From an uncultured Clostridia bacterium (lineage in GTDB: Bacteria > Bacillota > Limnochordia > Darwinibacteriales > DTU012): DNA of 55,247 nucleotides. The position numbers and the translations under genes were made by a program. Below are positions 43,438-55,147 of the stretch, piece by piece. The notes under the pieces are model-generated. The model saw only the letters and a program-made list of their open reading frames with translations. It had not been told where the DNA came from and searched no databases. The stretch covers positions 1-55,247 of the forward strand of contig FIZJ01000028.1 of assembly GCA_900019385.1 (NCBI GenBank), in the 5' to 3' direction. How positions within the stretch are numbered: position 1 is the first letter of the stretch; every line of letters starts with the position of its first letter.

Positions 43438-44060
43438 TTGACTTGTCCTCCTTGTGGCGCAGCTGGAAACCTTTTGCTGATCCATGCCTGCTGAACAATA
43501 GAAAAGACGTTTCCTACCACCCAGTACAACACCAGGCCGGCTGGCAGCCTGATGCTGATCAATCCAATAAAGAAGGGCATAAACAGCATCATTCCCTGTT
43601 GAGACGGATCGGTCGCGGTTTGTCTGATGGATATGTACTGCGTCAAAACGGACAGAAGCGGCAGCACATAGAAAGGATCCGGCTCAGTCAGGTTCAGATA
43701 GAAAAACTTCGCTAAATCACTTTGCGGCAAGTCCCGCAGTACCTGAAAGAAAGCCCACAAGATCGGGAGCTGAATCAAAAGCGGCAGGCATCCCCCAAGG
43801 GGATTGTACTTATACTCTTGGTACAATTTCAAAGTCCGGGATTGTAATTCCTGGGGATTGTCCTTGTATTTCTTCTGCAGTTCCTGCAGCTTCGGCTGGA
43901 TTTCTTTCATCACGGCCATGCTTTTTGCCTGTTTGACTGTGAGCGGCAGCATGACTAACCTGATTAATATTGTAACCAAAATGATGGCAATTCCATAGCT
44001 GTTGGAAAACCCCACGATATAATCAAAAATCCATCGTAACCCGTTCGCAAGCCAACTCAA
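43434..44060 (-). CDS. yidC: Membrane protein insertase YidC
   Basis: A 208-residue YidC/OxaA with five hydrophobic segments and no large periplasmic domain. The conserved arginine of the hydrophilic groove is in ILIRLVMLPLTVKQAKSMAV. The cytoplasmic coiled loop LQELQKKYKDNPQELQSRTL and GCLPLLIQLPILWAFFQVL follow. It has no lipobox signal as in SpoIIIJ; the start MSWLANGLRWIFDYIVGF lacks a signal cleavage site. It inserts membrane proteins alone and with SecYEG. Confidence 0.93.
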   Translation of the reverse strand: MSWLANGLRWIFDYIVGFSNSYGIAIILVTILIRLVMLPLTVKQAKSMAVMKEIQPKLQELQKKYKDNPQELQSRTLKLYQEYKYNPLGGCLPLLIQLPILWAFFQVLRDLPQSDLAKFFYLNLTEPDPFYVLPLLSVLTQYISIRQTATDPSQQGMMLFMPFFIGLISIRLPAGLVLYWVVGNVFSIVQQAWISKRFPAAPQGGQVK

Positions 44061-44083
44061 TCCTATGTCCCCCTTAATTCCGG

Positions 44084-44311
44084 TTACGGAACGGGATCAA
44101 AGCCCCCCGGGTGCCAGGGATGGCAGTGCATGATCCGGCGCAGTCCCAACCATAACCCCTTGAATCCATATCGCTCGATCGCCTGTCTAGTGTATTCTGA
44201 ACAAGAAGGTGTGAAACGGCACCTGTTCGGCAGCAGGGGAGAGATCACCCTTTGATAGATACGTATGATCAACAAGGGAACTTGCAGTATCAATTTTGCG
44301 ATCGCATTCAT
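44084..44311 (-). CDS. yidD: Membrane insertion efficiency factor YidD
   Basis: A 75-residue Yid[21 protein letters not shown], then [20 protein letters not shown] and HPGGFDPVP, the signature over its whole length. An N-terminal amphipathic helix associates with the membrane. It is in its normal place between rnpA and yidC. Confidence 0.95.
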   Translation of the reverse strand: MNAIAKLILQVPLLIIRIYQRVISPLLPNRCRFTPSCSEYTRQAIERYGFKGLWLGLRRIMHCHPWHPGGFDPVP

Positions 44312-44329
44312 ATTCTCCCCGCCCCTTGC

Positions 44330-44650
44330 CTATCCCTTTAGCAGCCGGTGAAAATCCGTCTCCAACTCCTTATAACTCGCATCTTTGCTCGCAGCTTTGG
44401 CGCTGATGACAATGTAATGCTGTTCCGGCACGTGCTGCCAGTTCAAACGGATTATCTCCCGCAGTCTTCTTTTTACGCGGTTGCGGACCACTGCCTTGCC
44501 TACTTTGCGGCTGACAGAGATCCCCACCTTGGCCGGGTGTGCCGGCACAGGAAGAAGGTGCACCACTAGGAAACGGCCAAATCGTACAGATCCATGCTTG
44601 TATGTGCTGAGGAAATCCCGCCGGCATCGCATACGATTCACGTTCTCCAT
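44330..44650 (-). CDS. rnpA: Ribonuclease P protein component
   Basis: A 106-residue RNase P protein, which assists the RNA subunit in trimming 5' leaders from tRNA precursors. The RNR motif is in KVGKAVVRNRVKRRLREIIR near residue 55, with RRDFLSTYKHG and FLVVHLLPVPA before. GGAGGATCTGGAG precedes the ATG at 44648-44650. It is separated from rpmH by a short hairpin. Confidence 0.95.
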   Translation of the reverse strand: MENVNRMRCRRDFLSTYKHGSVRFGRFLVVHLLPVPAHPAKVGISVSRKVGKAVVRNRVKRRLREIIRLNWQHVPEQHYIVISAKAASKDASYKELETDFHRLLKG

Positions 44651-44686
44651 AAGTACTCCAGATCCTCCATTCCTGTTCCGCTGCGG

Positions 44687-44711
44687 TAAAAAGAGACCCG
44701 TTACCGGGTCG
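44687..44711 (-). terminator. Attenuator-type hairpin between rpmH and rnpA
   Basis: On the minus strand GACCCG and CGGGTC with a four-base loop are followed by TCTTTTT. It lies five bases after the rpmH stop, so it may limit read-through into rnpA. Confidence 0.7.
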
Positions 44712-44715
44712 CGCC

Positions 44716-44850
44716 TTATGCAGTTAAGACTTTCCTGCCCCTTTTTCTCCGCCGAGCGATCACTTTGCGGCCGGATTTGGTTCTCATTCGCACTAAAAAG
44801 CCGTGGTTCTTTTTCCTCTTCCTGTTATTAGGTTGAAAAGTGCGCTTCAT
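44716..44850 (-). CDS. rpmH: 50S ribosomal protein L34
   Basis: A 44-residue L34: [20 protein letters not shown], then [20 protein letters not shown]. It is the standard length and ends in TA. It marks the left side of oriC; a promoter lies 46 bases upstream. It is too short for ordinary ORF cut-offs, but unmistakable. Confidence 0.97.
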   Translation of the reverse strand: MKRTFQPNNRKRKKNHGFLVRMRTKSGRKVIARRRKRGRKVLTA

Positions 44851-44895
44851 CGTCACAACCTCCTTCCCCTACCATCACAGAGAGACACCTGCCTT

Positions 44896-44925
44896 ATTTT
44901 AACGTATTTCCAACAGTTGTGTCAA
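44896..44925 (-). promoter_or_regulatory. Sigma-A promoter of rpmH
   Basis: On the minus strand TTGACA (44920-44925), an 18-base spacer and TAAAAT (44896-44901). Confidence 0.75.
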
Positions 44926-45533
44926 CTGCAAACAGGATAGGCCCGCCAATCCTACCTTCATTATTCCACAGCGGTATGGGATCATTCCCCTGCCGGCAGA
45001 TCACCCGAACACTTTTCCACAGTATCCATAGGTTTTTGTCCACAACTATGTTGGCAATTCTTTATTGTTTTGTTAGAATCTGTAGAACCGCAGGTATTCC
45101 CGGCGATTTTTTTCCACATGCTGTTGACAACCTTGTGGATAACCGCCTTTTTGCCCCTTTGTGAATATCATTTAACTGGCAAAATGTGAGGATAATCTAC
45201 AAAATCACACCAGATCCGGCTTTGCGTCGATCCGGTGTTACCTTGTCCCCTGTGGATTGTTCTGTGGATGATGTGGGTATCGAACATGGATAATTTCAAA
45301 ACTCCTGTTGATGATTAATCTGTGGATATGCTGTCGACAATGTGGACACTTATCCAGATCGCCTTGTCTACCAGCGGTTTAACTGTGGTGGATTGTGTGA
45401 AAAACTCCCGTATTTGATTCACAGCGGAGTTATCCCCAAATAATGTTGTGATTAAATGTCTTGGTTGGCAGCAGGATCCTGTGGATGAAATCAAGAATGA
45501 ATATTGGGAACCATAGGTCAGGAGGAAGAAGCA
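44926..45533. other. oriC, part upstream of dnaA, DnaA-box cluster
   Basis: No gene is present in this 608-base stretch. DnaA boxes, judged against TTATCCACA, are at 45013-45021 (TTTTCCACA), 45036-45044 (TTGTCCACA), 45110-45118 (TTTTCCACA), 45134-45142 (TGTGGATAA, perfect on the other strand), 45263-45271 (TGTGGATGA), 45321-45329 (TGTGGATAT), 45350-45358 (TTATCCAGA), 45430-45438 (TTATCCCCA) and 45480-45488 (TGTGGATGA). The cluster between rpmH and dnaA corresponds to incA/incB of Bacillus oriC and should also hold the autoregulated dnaA promoter, which was not pinned down. Confidence 0.9.
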
Positions 45534-46883
45534 ATGGACCAGTTGATGAGTATTTGGAACGAAGTTTTGGCTGTGATGGCGACCGAAGTCGCCAAGACTT
45601 CTTTTGACACATGGTTGAAAGACACGAAGCCAAACCGCCTGGAGGGTAACGTCCTCTACATCGGGGTTCCAAATGAGTTTACTCGCGACTGGGTTGAAGC
45701 GCGTTACACACTCGCTCTGCGCAAAACATTGCGTCACATTCTCAACGAGGATCTAGAGCTTCGTTTTGAGGTGAACAGCCCGGTTCCCGCCAAACAGCCG
45801 GAGGAAACCCCACAAAAGCCGCTGCCGCCCTCCGCTGTCAGAACCCAGCATCAAAGCCAGACTGTTTTGAATCCCAAGTATACCTTCGACACATTTGTTG
45901 TCGGCAACTCCAACCGCTTTGCCCACGCCGCGGCCCTGGCAGTGGCGGAAGCCCCGGCCAAAGCCTACAACCCTCTGTTTTTGTATGGAGGCGTGGGACT
46001 GGGCAAAACCCACTTGATGCACGCCATCGGCCATTACGCCCTTGAACGCAACCCCGACATCACAGTAATCTATATTACTTCGGAAGCGTTCACCAATGAT
46101 TTGATCAAAGCCATCGGAAACAAGTCAATGGTTGAATTTAGAGCCAAATACCGCAACGCCGACATTCTGCTCATCGACGACATCCAGTTTGTTGCCGGCA
46201 AGGAATCTACCCAGGAGGAGTTTTTCCATACCTTCAACGCTTTGTATGAAGCCAATAAACAGCTGATCATTTCATCCGACCGGCCTCCAAAGGAAATCCC
46301 TACATTGGAGGAACGCCTGCGGAGCAGGTTTGAATGGGGCTTGACCACAGATATCCAACCGCCGGATTTGGAAACCAGGATAGCGATCTTGAGGAAGAAA
46401 GCAGAGTTGGAAGGGATCAATCCGCCTTCCAATGTTCTTTCCTATATAGCCAATCACATCCAGTCCAACATCCGGGAGCTGGAAGGCGCTTTTGTCCGGG
46501 TCGTGGCCTACGCCAACCTCCACCGGTCACCGATCACTCAGGAAATCGCCGTCGAGGCTCTGAAAGACATCATCGGCACGCAGAAACAGAAACCGATCAC
46601 AATTGACCTTATTCAACAAGTGGTTGCCAATCATTACGGCATCAAAGTCGCTGAAATGAAGGCCAAAAAGCGCACCAGATCAATCGCATATCCGCGGCAG
46701 ATCGCGATGTATTTGGCCAGAGAATTGACAGAAAACTCCCTGCCTAAAATCGGCGAAGAGTTCGGCGGCAGGGATCATACCACTGTGATGCACGCCTGCG
46801 AAAAAATAACTGGAGACATGAAACGGGATCCATCACTGCAGCTTACCATCAAGGAATTGATTGATCTGCTGCAGCGTTCTTAG
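45534..46883 (+). CDS. dnaA: Chromosomal replication initiator DnaA
   Basis: A 449-residue DnaA. Domain I is residues 1-75 ([20 protein letters not shown]), domain II is a short linker (about 85-115), domain III is AAA+ with [20 protein letters not shown] and [20 protein letters not shown], and domain IV binds DNA through [15 protein letters not shown]. It binds the boxes on both sides and opens oriC. The ATG at 45534 follows AGGAGGAAGAAGCA. It is the first gene on the right replichore. Confidence 0.97.
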   Translation: MDQLMSIWNEVLAVMATEVAKTSFDTWLKDTKPNRLEGNVLYIGVPNEFTRDWVEARYTLALRKTLRHILNEDLELRFEVNSPVPAKQPEETPQKPLPPSAVRTQHQSQTVLNPKYTFDTFVVGNSNRFAHAAALAVAEAPAKAYNPLFLYGGVGLGKTHLMHAIGHYALERNPDITVIYITSEAFTNDLIKAIGNKSMVEFRAKYRNADILLIDDIQFVAGKESTQEEFFHTFNALYEANKQLIISSDRPPKEIPTLEERLRSRFEWGLTTDIQPPDLETRIAILRKKAELEGINPPSNVLSYIANHIQSNIRELEGAFVRVVAYANLHRSPITQEIAVEALKDIIGTQKQKPITIDLIQQVVANHYGIKVAEMKAKKRTRSIAYPRQIAMYLARELTENSLPKIGEEFGGRDHTTVMHACEKITGDMKRDPSLQLTIKELIDLLQRS

Positions 46884-47164
46884 TCAAAGCATGCATGGAT
46901 CAATTGGGGATATCCTCTTTGATACCATGTTGATTACCTGTGCATAGAAAAAATCCCAATTTTTGCCGTCTGGGAATCTGTTGACAACTTTCTTGTCTTA
47001 ACCACAACTTGTCCTTTCGGCTAACATCCTTTAGACAAGCATCACAGGGTTTATCCACACAAACTACATGCCCTACTATTAATACTACGATCTTTAACTT
47101 ATTCAATAGGTTTTTCTCGAGCCTGGATCATCTAATTGTATAAATTTCCACAGGAGGAATAAAT
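46884..47164. other. oriC, part between dnaA and dnaN, with DUE
   Basis: This 281-base gap has a perfect DnaA box TTATCCACA at 47051-47059. Thirteen bases further, CTACTATTAATACTACGA (47073-47090) reads on the other strand as a run of GAT-like triplets, the DnaA-trio pattern described at the Bacillus oriC. AT-rich sequence follows to about 47150, with the possible dnaN -10 TATAAA near 47140. This marks the probable unwinding element. Confidence 0.75.
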
Positions 47165-48262
47165 ATGCATTTTCAATGTTCCCTATCTGATTTACTGCCT
47201 GTAGTCAATTTGGTGGAGAAGGCTGTCGCAGCGCAGGACAACATTCAAGTCCTCAAAGGCATCTACATCAGTGCCGCAGACAATCAAGTCACCCTGACTG
47301 CCACAAACCTCGAACTCGGCATCAGATCGGAATTTCCAGCCCATATCAACCAGCCAGGCCAAGCTGTAGTCGACGGCAAACTTTTGGCAGCACTGGTGCG
47401 GACACTGCCGCAGGAACCAGTTGTCTTTGAACTGACGGATCAGCAGCTGATGATCACTGCCGGCGCTGTGGAATTCTCACTTACCACCATGCCTCCTGAA
47501 GACTTTCCTCAGCTTCCTGAGATCGATGATCTGGTGTTCACACTCAAGTCTGAGCAGCTGTTGAAGCTGATCAAAAACACGATTTTCGCCTGCGGCAAGG
47601 ATGACCGGCGGCCGTTCGTCAACGGTGTGCTGTTTGAGATTTCTGATCAAATGCTTCACTTTGCCGCTACAGACATCAACCGTCTGGCCTATGACGCTGT
47701 CAAAATCGAACAGCAGCTGCCCGATACCCAGCTGTTGATTCCAATGAAAACCCTGCAAGAACTGCAGCGCAGCATGCCGGGAGACGAAACGGAAATCAAG
47801 ATTGCGTTCAACACAAAACATGTGATCTTTGAATACGGGAAGAATAAAATAACAACTCGCCTGATTGACGATCGGTTCCCAAAATACAAAAATCTCTTTC
47901 CTCAAGACGAACCGATCCGCATCAGTGCCGGCCGTCAAATTCTGATGGCGGCTGTCGAGAGGGCGGCTTTGATCGACAGCGATGACGGAAGCCAAATCGT
48001 GATCTTTGACGCAGCCGACGGTGTGCTGGAGATCAGAACCCCGGCGTCGAGCAAAGGCCGGAGCAAGGAAACCATCAATGTGGAACACGAAGGAGAGAAC
48101 GGCGCAGCCGCCTTTTCCGCCAAATACATTCTGGACATGTTAAAGGCTGTTGACGCGGATCAGATCCTGTTCCACTTCAACTCAGACCTGCGCCAGGCAC
48201 TGATGAAAGGAGATCATGATCCGGACCAAAAATATATATTAATGCCGATCCGTCTCAACTAA
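47165..48262 (+). CDS. dnaN: DNA polymerase III beta sliding clamp
   Basis: A 365-residue beta clamp that encircles DNA as a dimer of three-domain subunits. MHFQCSLSDLLPVVNLVEKA at the start and the final DHDPDQKYILMPIRLN, which is the clamp C-terminus, are typical. AGGAGGAATAAAT precedes the ATG. It is followed after 14 bases by the S4-domain gene, so dnaN-yaaA-recF form an operon. Confidence 0.97.
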   Translation: MHFQCSLSDLLPVVNLVEKAVAAQDNIQVLKGIYISAADNQVTLTATNLELGIRSEFPAHINQPGQAVVDGKLLAALVRTLPQEPVVFELTDQQLMITAGAVEFSLTTMPPEDFPQLPEIDDLVFTLKSEQLLKLIKNTIFACGKDDRRPFVNGVLFEISDQMLHFAATDINRLAYDAVKIEQQLPDTQLLIPMKTLQELQRSMPGDETEIKIAFNTKHVIFEYGKNKITTRLIDDRFPKYKNLFPQDEPIRISAGRQILMAAVERAALIDSDDGSQIVIFDAADGVLEIRTPASSKGRSKETINVEHEGENGAAAFSAKYILDMLKAVDADQILFHFNSDLRQALMKGDHDPDQKYILMPIRLN

Positions 48263-48276
48263 GCGGGAGGAATACC

Positions 48277-48483
48277 ATGGAAACGATTGAAATAAAGACC
48301 GAGTCGATCCAGCTTGACCAACTGCTCAAATGGGCAGGGATCGCCGCGACTGGCGGGGAGGCGAAGCTTATGATTCAAGGCGGCCAAGTCCTCCTCAACG
48401 GCACAGTTGAAACCAGGCGCAGCAAGAAAGTTTACCGCAGTGACGTGGTGACGGTAGGCGCGCGGACAATCAAGGTTATCTAA
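48277..48483 (+). CDS. yaaA: S4 domain protein YaaA
   Basis: A 68-residue S4-type RNA-binding protein (IQLDQLLKWAGIAATGGEAK, then GQVLLNGTVETRRSKKVYRS). In Bacillus this gene (yaaA, also called rlbA) lies in the same place between dnaN and recF and acts in ribosome maturation. Recognition is by motif, length and order. It ends one base before the recF ATG. Confidence 0.9.
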   Translation: METIEIKTESIQLDQLLKWAGIAATGGEAKLMIQGGQVLLNGTVETRRSKKVYRSDVVTVGARTIKVI

Positions 48484-48484
48484 A

Positions 48485-49606
48485 ATGTTGATTAGGGAGT
48501 TAAAGTTATTAAATTTTCGCAACTACAGAACATTGAACTTGTCATTTACCCCCCACGTCAATATCTTTGTCGGCCTTAACGCTCAAGGGAAGACCAATAT
48601 CCTGGAAGCAGTCTACCTTCTGGCTATGGGCCGGTCGTTCAGGGCCGCCAAAGACAGCGACATGATCACCCATGATCAGGAACACAGCTTGGTGTCGGGG
48701 CAAGTGACGACCGAGGCGACCCACACTCTTGAGCTGATCTTAAGGCGGAACGGCCCGAAACAGTTTCGGTTCAATAAGAAAGAACTGCCGCACAGCAGGT
48801 TTGTGGGCGTTTTTAATGTGGTCTTGTTCACTCCCGACGATTTGTATCTGATCAAAGGATCTCCCGCTGAACGACGGAGATTTCTTGATTGGGAAATCTC
48901 GCAGGTGAATGCCGGCTACCGCAGCCTGCTTCTGGATTACTACAAAGTCCTGCAGCACCGCAATTCTCTCTTGAAAACGATTGCTTTCGAAAACCAGGAT
49001 CCCCGGATGCTTGAGGTGTGGAATCAGCAGCTAGTTGAACTGGGGAGCCGGTTGATGGCGGTTCGGGCCGATATGATTCACAAACTGGGGATCTTAAGCA
49101 GGTTGATGCACCGTCAGATCAGCGACGGCAAAGAAGAGCTGGCCTTGCGTTATGTCCCATTTTTCGCCGGCGGGGAGCAGGGCGTAAGCTTTGACTATCA
49201 AAGTATCAAGGACAGGTTCGTTGAGGCACTGGCTTCGGCCAGAGCGGCTGAATTCCGGCGGGGGTATTCGCTGGTTGGCCCGCACCGGGACGACTTTCAG
49301 TTTTTGATCGACGGCTTGGATGTGAAGGTGTTCGGCAGCCAAGGCCAGCAAAGGACAGCGATCCTGGCCTGCCGCCTGGCGGAGCTGGAATATATGAAAT
49401 CCGAAACAGGGAGCTATCCCACGATCCTGTTGGACGATGTCACCTCCGAGCTCGACGAAGAGCGCAAATACTTGCTCTTGAAGCTGTTGACCAAGAAAAT
49501 TCAAACAGTTATCACGACTACCGATATATCAGATTTTATGCCGGATGTGACTGAAGGGGCGGCCGTGTTTCAAGTCAGTGCCGGACAAATACAGGAAAGG
49601 CGTTGA
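48485..49606 (+). CDS. recF: DNA replication and repair protein RecF
   Basis: A 373-residue SMC-like ATPase. Walker A is VGLNAQGKTNILEAVYLLAM near residue 30, the signature is GSQGQQRTAILACRLAELEY near residue 280, and Walker B is PTILLDDVTSELDEERKYLL. It loads RecA at gaps with RecO and RecR. It starts one base after yaaA and may be translationally coupled. Confidence 0.96.
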   Translation: MLIRELKLLNFRNYRTLNLSFTPHVNIFVGLNAQGKTNILEAVYLLAMGRSFRAAKDSDMITHDQEHSLVSGQVTTEATHTLELILRRNGPKQFRFNKKELPHSRFVGVFNVVLFTPDDLYLIKGSPAERRRFLDWEISQVNAGYRSLLLDYYKVLQHRNSLLKTIAFENQDPRMLEVWNQQLVELGSRLMAVRADMIHKLGILSRLMHRQISDGKEELALRYVPFFAGGEQGVSFDYQSIKDRFVEALASARAAEFRRGYSLVGPHRDDFQFLIDGLDVKVFGSQGQQRTAILACRLAELEYMKSETGSYPTILLDDVTSELDEERKYLLLKLLTKKIQTVITTTDISDFMPDVTEGAAVFQVSAGQIQERR

Positions 49607-49610
49607 TGGT

Positions 49611-49853
49611 ATGTTTCTGCACATTGGCCAGGAAGTGACGATTCTGGTGAAAGAAATTGTGGCAATCATTGATCTGAACGCCAAACCAGTTTCAAAAATT
49701 CTTGACGAGTTCTTGTGCACTGCCTCGGAAGAGGGGTTCGCCGACCGCTTGACCGATACACCGAGTTCGCTTGTTGTCACCACCGGCAAAGTTTATCTGT
49801 CGCCCATATCTTCCCGGACTTTGGCGAAAAGGCTTTATGAGTTTGGTGTGTGA
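49611..49853 (+). CDS. remB: Extracellular matrix regulator RemB
   Basis: An 80-residue DUF370 protein (MFLHIGQEVTILVKEIVAII, later VVTTGKVYLSPISSRTLAKR). In Bacillus remB (yaaB) lies between recF and gyrB and is a paralogue of the DNA-binding RemA. The ATG at 49611 follows AAAGGCG and agrees with the family; an in-frame start earlier, inside recF, is unlikely. Confidence 0.9.
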   Translation: MFLHIGQEVTILVKEIVAIIDLNAKPVSKILDEFLCTASEEGFADRLTDTPSSLVVTTGKVYLSPISSRTLAKRLYEFGV

Positions 49854-49900
49854 CGGCAGTTTATGGTAAAATAACCACATGGGCTCAAGCAAGTGATTAA

Positions 49901-51832
<1,932 letters not shown>

Positions 51833-51847
51833 AAGGAGCCGTGAAGC

Positions 51848-54283
51848 ATGAGTTTGCAATTTGACGAGGGGAAAATCGTCCCCATCAAACTGGTCGATGA
51901 AATGAAAACTTCGTATATCAACTACGCTATGAGCGTCATTGTGGATCGGGCCCTGCCTGATGTCCGAGACGGCCTCAAGCCGGTTCAGCGGCGAATCATT
52001 TACACCATGGGGGAAATGGGGCTCCGTCCTGACCGGCCTCACCGCAAGTCCGCGGGAATCGTGGGCGAAGTCATGGGAAAACTCCATCCTCATGGCGATT
52101 CAGCCATATACGACGCCATGGTCCGCATGGCCCAGGACTTCTCCTACCGTTATCCTCTGGTGGACGGGCACGGCAATTTCGGCAGCGTGGACGATGATCC
52201 TCCCGCCGCCATGCGTTACACCGAGGCGCGGCTGTCCCGGTTGGCCATGGAAATGCTCCGGGATATCGACAAAGGCACTGTGGATTTTATTCCCAACTAC
52301 GACGAAACCGTTGAGCAGCCGGTGGTCCTTCCCAGCCGGTTTCCCAATCTGCTCGTGAACGGAGCTTCGGGTATCGCGGTAGGTATGGCCACGAACATCC
52401 CGCCCCACAACTTGGGCGAAGTGATTGACGGCATCATCATGCTGATCGATAATCCTGACGTGACCATTAAAGACCTGGCCCAGGTGATCAAAGGCCCCGA
52501 TTTTCCCACAGGAGGCCTGATTCTGGGTAGGGAAGGGATAAAAGAAGCCTATGAGACCGGCAAAGGCCGGATTGTTGTGCGGGGCAAATGTGAAATCGAA
52601 GAAATGAAAGGCGGCAAGCAGCAGATTATCGTTACCGAACTGCCGTACAATGTCAACAAGCGGCGGCTGATTGAGAAAATCGCCGACCTGGTCAGGGACA
52701 GGAAGATCGACGGAATCACAGATCTGCGGGACGAGTCTGACCGTACCGGCATGCGGATTGTCATCGAGCTGCGCCGCGACGCCAATGCCCGTGTGATCCT
52801 GAACCAGCTGTACAAACATACGCAGCTGCAGGACACTTTTGGTGTGATCATGCTGGCGTTGGTGGACAATGAACCAAAAGTTCTGAACCTGAAAGAACTG
52901 CTCCATTACTATGTCGAGCATCAAAAAGAAGTCATCATCAGGCGCTGCAAGTTCGAGCTGGAAAAAGCGGAAAACGACGCCCACATCCGGGCAGGCTTGC
53001 TGATTGCCCTTGATCATATCGATGAAGTGATCAGCATCATCCGCAAATCGCCTTCGGATCAAGCGGCAAAAGAAACGCTTATGAGCCGCTTTGAACTGAC
53101 GGAACGCCAGGCTGTGGCCATTTTGGACATGCAGCTGCGGCGGCTGACTGGATTGGAGCGGGAGAAAATCGAAGAGGAGTACGCACAGCTGCTCCAGACG
53201 ATCCAGCGGTTGAAGACAATCCTGGGAGATATTAACTTAATATACAACATAATCAAGGAAGAGCTGTTGGAAATCAAAGAGCGTTTTGATGATCCGCGGC
53301 GGACAAGGATCGTCAGGGATGATTCGAGCCTGGACGTGGAGGATCTGATTCCTGAAGAAGACCTGGTCGTTACCCTGACACACCATGGGTACATCAAACG
53401 GCTGCCGGTGGACACCTACCGCAGCCAACGCCGGGGTGGCAGAGGCATCACAGCGATATCCAGCAAGAGCGAAGACTTTGTGGAACAGCTGTTTATCACC
53501 AGCACCCACAATTTTGTGCTGTTCTTTACCAACAAAGGGCGGGTGCACCGGCTCAAAGGACACGAGATCCCAGAGGCAGGCCGCAACGCTAGAGGAGTCT
53601 CCGTGGTCAACCTGATCCATCTTGATCCGGGAGAGCGGATCGAAGCCACGATTCCCATCAGTGAATACTCGGAGGATCAGTACTTGATTATGGCCACCAA
53701 ACAGGGAATCGTGAAGAAAACTGCCCTGATCGAATACGACAGCCCCCGTTCGGGACTGATCGGCATCCTTCTGGCTGAGGATGATGAAGTTGTCAGTGTC
53801 AGGCTGACTGACGGCAATCAGGAGATCATCATGGTTACCAGCGAAGGCCAGGCAATCCGTTTCTCAGAGAAACATGTCAGGCCCATGGGCAGGAGCGCCC
53901 GGGGAGTCAAGGGCATAACCCTTGAAAAAGACGACTATGTGGTAAGCATGGATGTGGCCGCCAACGGGCAGGATCTGTTGGTTGTCACAGAGAACGGCTT
54001 CGGAAAACGCACCAGTATCGAAGACTACCGCGTCACAAACCGGGGCGGCAAAGGGATCAAGACGCTGAAGAAAACCGCAAAGACCGGCCGGATCATCGGT
54101 GCTAAGATGGTCGATGAAAACAATGAAATCATGCTGATCTCCTTGGAAGGGATCATGATCAGGCTGCCGGTGGCAGATATTTCCTGCATGGGACGGGACA
54201 CACAGGGCGTAATCCTGATGAAACTCGGAGAAGATGATAAAGTAGTGGCAGCCGCCCACCTTGCCGCCAAAGATGATGAGTAA
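51848..54283 (+). CDS. gyrA: DNA gyrase subunit A
   Basis: An 811-residue Gyr[22 protein letters not shown]-type sequence leads to [18 protein letters not shown] with Ser at residue 85 of the quinolone region, and the catalytic tyrosine is Y124 in AMRYTEARL. The gyrase-specific GyrA box is QRRGGRGI, followed by six blades of the C-terminal beta-pinwheel ([30 protein letters not shown] and others). AAAAGGAGCC precedes the ATG, 15 bases from gyrB. Confidence 0.97.
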   Translation: MSLQFDEGKIVPIKLVDEMKTSYINYAMSVIVDRALPDVRDGLKPVQRRIIYTMGEMGLRPDRPHRKSAGIVGEVMGKLHPHGDSAIYDAMVRMAQDFSYRYPLVDGHGNFGSVDDDPPAAMRYTEARLSRLAMEMLRDIDKGTVDFIPNYDETVEQPVVLPSRFPNLLVNGASGIAVGMATNIPPHNLGEVIDGIIMLIDNPDVTIKDLAQVIKGPDFPTGGLILGREGIKEAYETGKGRIVVRGKCEIEEMKGGKQQIIVTELPYNVNKRRLIEKIADLVRDRKIDGITDLRDESDRTGMRIVIELRRDANARVILNQLYKHTQLQDTFGVIMLALVDNEPKVLNLKELLHYYVEHQKEVIIRRCKFELEKAENDAHIRAGLLIALDHIDEVISIIRKSPSDQAAKETLMSRFELTERQAVAILDMQLRRLTGLEREKIEEEYAQLLQTIQRLKTILGDINLIYNIIKEELLEIKERFDDPRRTRIVRDDSSLDVEDLIPEEDLVVTLTHHGYIKRLPVDTYRSQRRGGRGITAISSKSEDFVEQLFITSTHNFVLFFTNKGRVHRLKGHEIPEAGRNARGVSVVNLIHLDPGERIEATIPISEYSEDQYLIMATKQGIVKKTALIEYDSPRSGLIGILLAEDDEVVSVRLTDGNQEIIMVTSEGQAIRFSEKHVRPMGRSARGVKGITLEKDDYVVSMDVAANGQDLLVVTENGFGKRTSIEDYRVTNRGGKGIKTLKKTAKTGRIIGAKMVDENNEIMLISLEGIMIRLPVADISCMGRDTQGVILMKLGEDDKVVAAAHLAAKDDE

Positions 54284-54324
54284 AGCGGTAAGAACTGATA
54301 CTCATGATGAAAGGAGACCAGGGC

Positions 54325-54912
54325 ATGCCGATCCGGCTGCAAGGGACACCCATAGTGCCAGTGTGTGTTGTCTTGGTTTTCATGGCAGTGTTTGCCCTGC
54401 CGCACGAGGTTACGGCAGACGAACCGGGTTGGAGACTGATCGGTACCGAAGGCCCGCCGCCGCGCCACAGTCCCGGGATGGTTTACGACAGCGCCCGTAA
54501 TGTCGTTGTCATGTTTGGCGGTATTACTGGGCGCGAACGGGAAGGCATACTATACGGCGATACTTGGGAATGGGACGGTGTGGAGTGGCGGCAAGCGGCT
54601 GGTTCTGGGCCGGAGGGCCGTTCTCGGAGTGCCATGGTTTACGATGAAGCGGCACACCGAATAATCCTCTTCGGCGGCAGGTCGCAGGATGGGGCAGCCC
54701 TGGGCGACACATGGGCATGGGACGGGAAAGAGTGGACTCGTCTGGATGAAAACACGGAATTTGCACGTTCAAGGCATGGAATGGTCTATCATCGGAAAAG
54801 AGGGACAATCGTGGCCCACGGTGTTTCGTTCAACGGCCGCAATGAGATGATTGAGTGGGACGGCACAAAGTGGAAGCGGATCGATACGGCAGTTCTGTCA
54901 AGCCGTATCTAA
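54325..54912 (+). CDS. Exported kelch-like beta-propeller protein, cut short
   Basis: A 195-residue frame. Residues 1-35 are a signal peptide (PIVPVCVVLVFMAVFALPHE). Kelch-type blades follow: PPRHSPGMVYDSARNVVVMF, GRSRSAMVYDEAAHRIILFG and FARSRHGMVYHRKRGTIVAH, each with a later Trp-x-Trp (DTWEWDG, DTWAWDG). The frame stops at a TAA (54910-54912) in the middle of a fourth blade. The ATG at 54325 follows AAAGGAG. Such proteins bind sugars or other partners; the role here is unknown. It lies between gyrA and an rRNA operon. Confidence 0.7.
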   Translation: MPIRLQGTPIVPVCVVLVFMAVFALPHEVTADEPGWRLIGTEGPPPRHSPGMVYDSARNVVVMFGGITGREREGILYGDTWEWDGVEWRQAAGSGPEGRSRSAMVYDEAAHRIILFGGRSQDGAALGDTWAWDGKEWTRLDENTEFARSRHGMVYHRKRGTIVAHGVSFNGRNEMIEWDGTKWKRIDTAVLSSRI

Positions 54913-55011
54913 TACGGCCTGGTTTATCACGAACAGCGGAACAGCATTATTATGTTCGGCGGATGGGACGGGAACAATCCCACGGCAGAAACCTGGGAGT
55001 TTCAGTTTTGA
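54913..55011 (+). pseudogene. Continuation of the kelch gene after an in-frame stop
   Basis: Immediately after the TAA the same frame continues the fourth blade (YGLVYHEQRNSIIMFGGWDG, then ETWEFQF) and ends at TGA 55009-55011. The homology is unbroken across the stop. The full protein would have 228 codons. This indicates a nonsense mutation, a sequence error or read-through. The stop lies in a perfect hairpin at 54902-54918 (GCCGTAT / ATACGGC). Confidence 0.7.
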
Positions 55012-55017
55012 AACCCC

Positions 55018-55046
55018 TTGACAGAGCTTGTGGATGATGCTAAGAT
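55018..55046 (+). promoter_or_regulatory. rRNA operon promoter P1
   Basis: TTGACA (55018-55023), a 17-base spacer and TAAGAT (55041-55046). A DnaA-box-like TGTGGATGA (55029-55037) lies in the spacer. Confidence 0.75.
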
Positions 55047-55118
55047 ATATCTTGCCGCCGGGGATTTGAGCTGGCGGTGTTACAATCTAAGGCACGGTTG
55101 AATCCGGAAGAAAACTTG

Positions 55119-55147
55119 TTGACAAGTGGTTCAGCATGTGCTACGAT
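55119..55147 (+). promoter_or_regulatory. rRNA operon promoter P2
   Basis: TTGACA (55119-55124), a 17-base spacer and TACGAT (55142-55147). Confidence 0.8.

Noticed and set aside
45504-45533. Upstream start for dnaA
   Set aside because: The ATG at 45534 has the ribosome binding site AGGAGG and agrees with the family.
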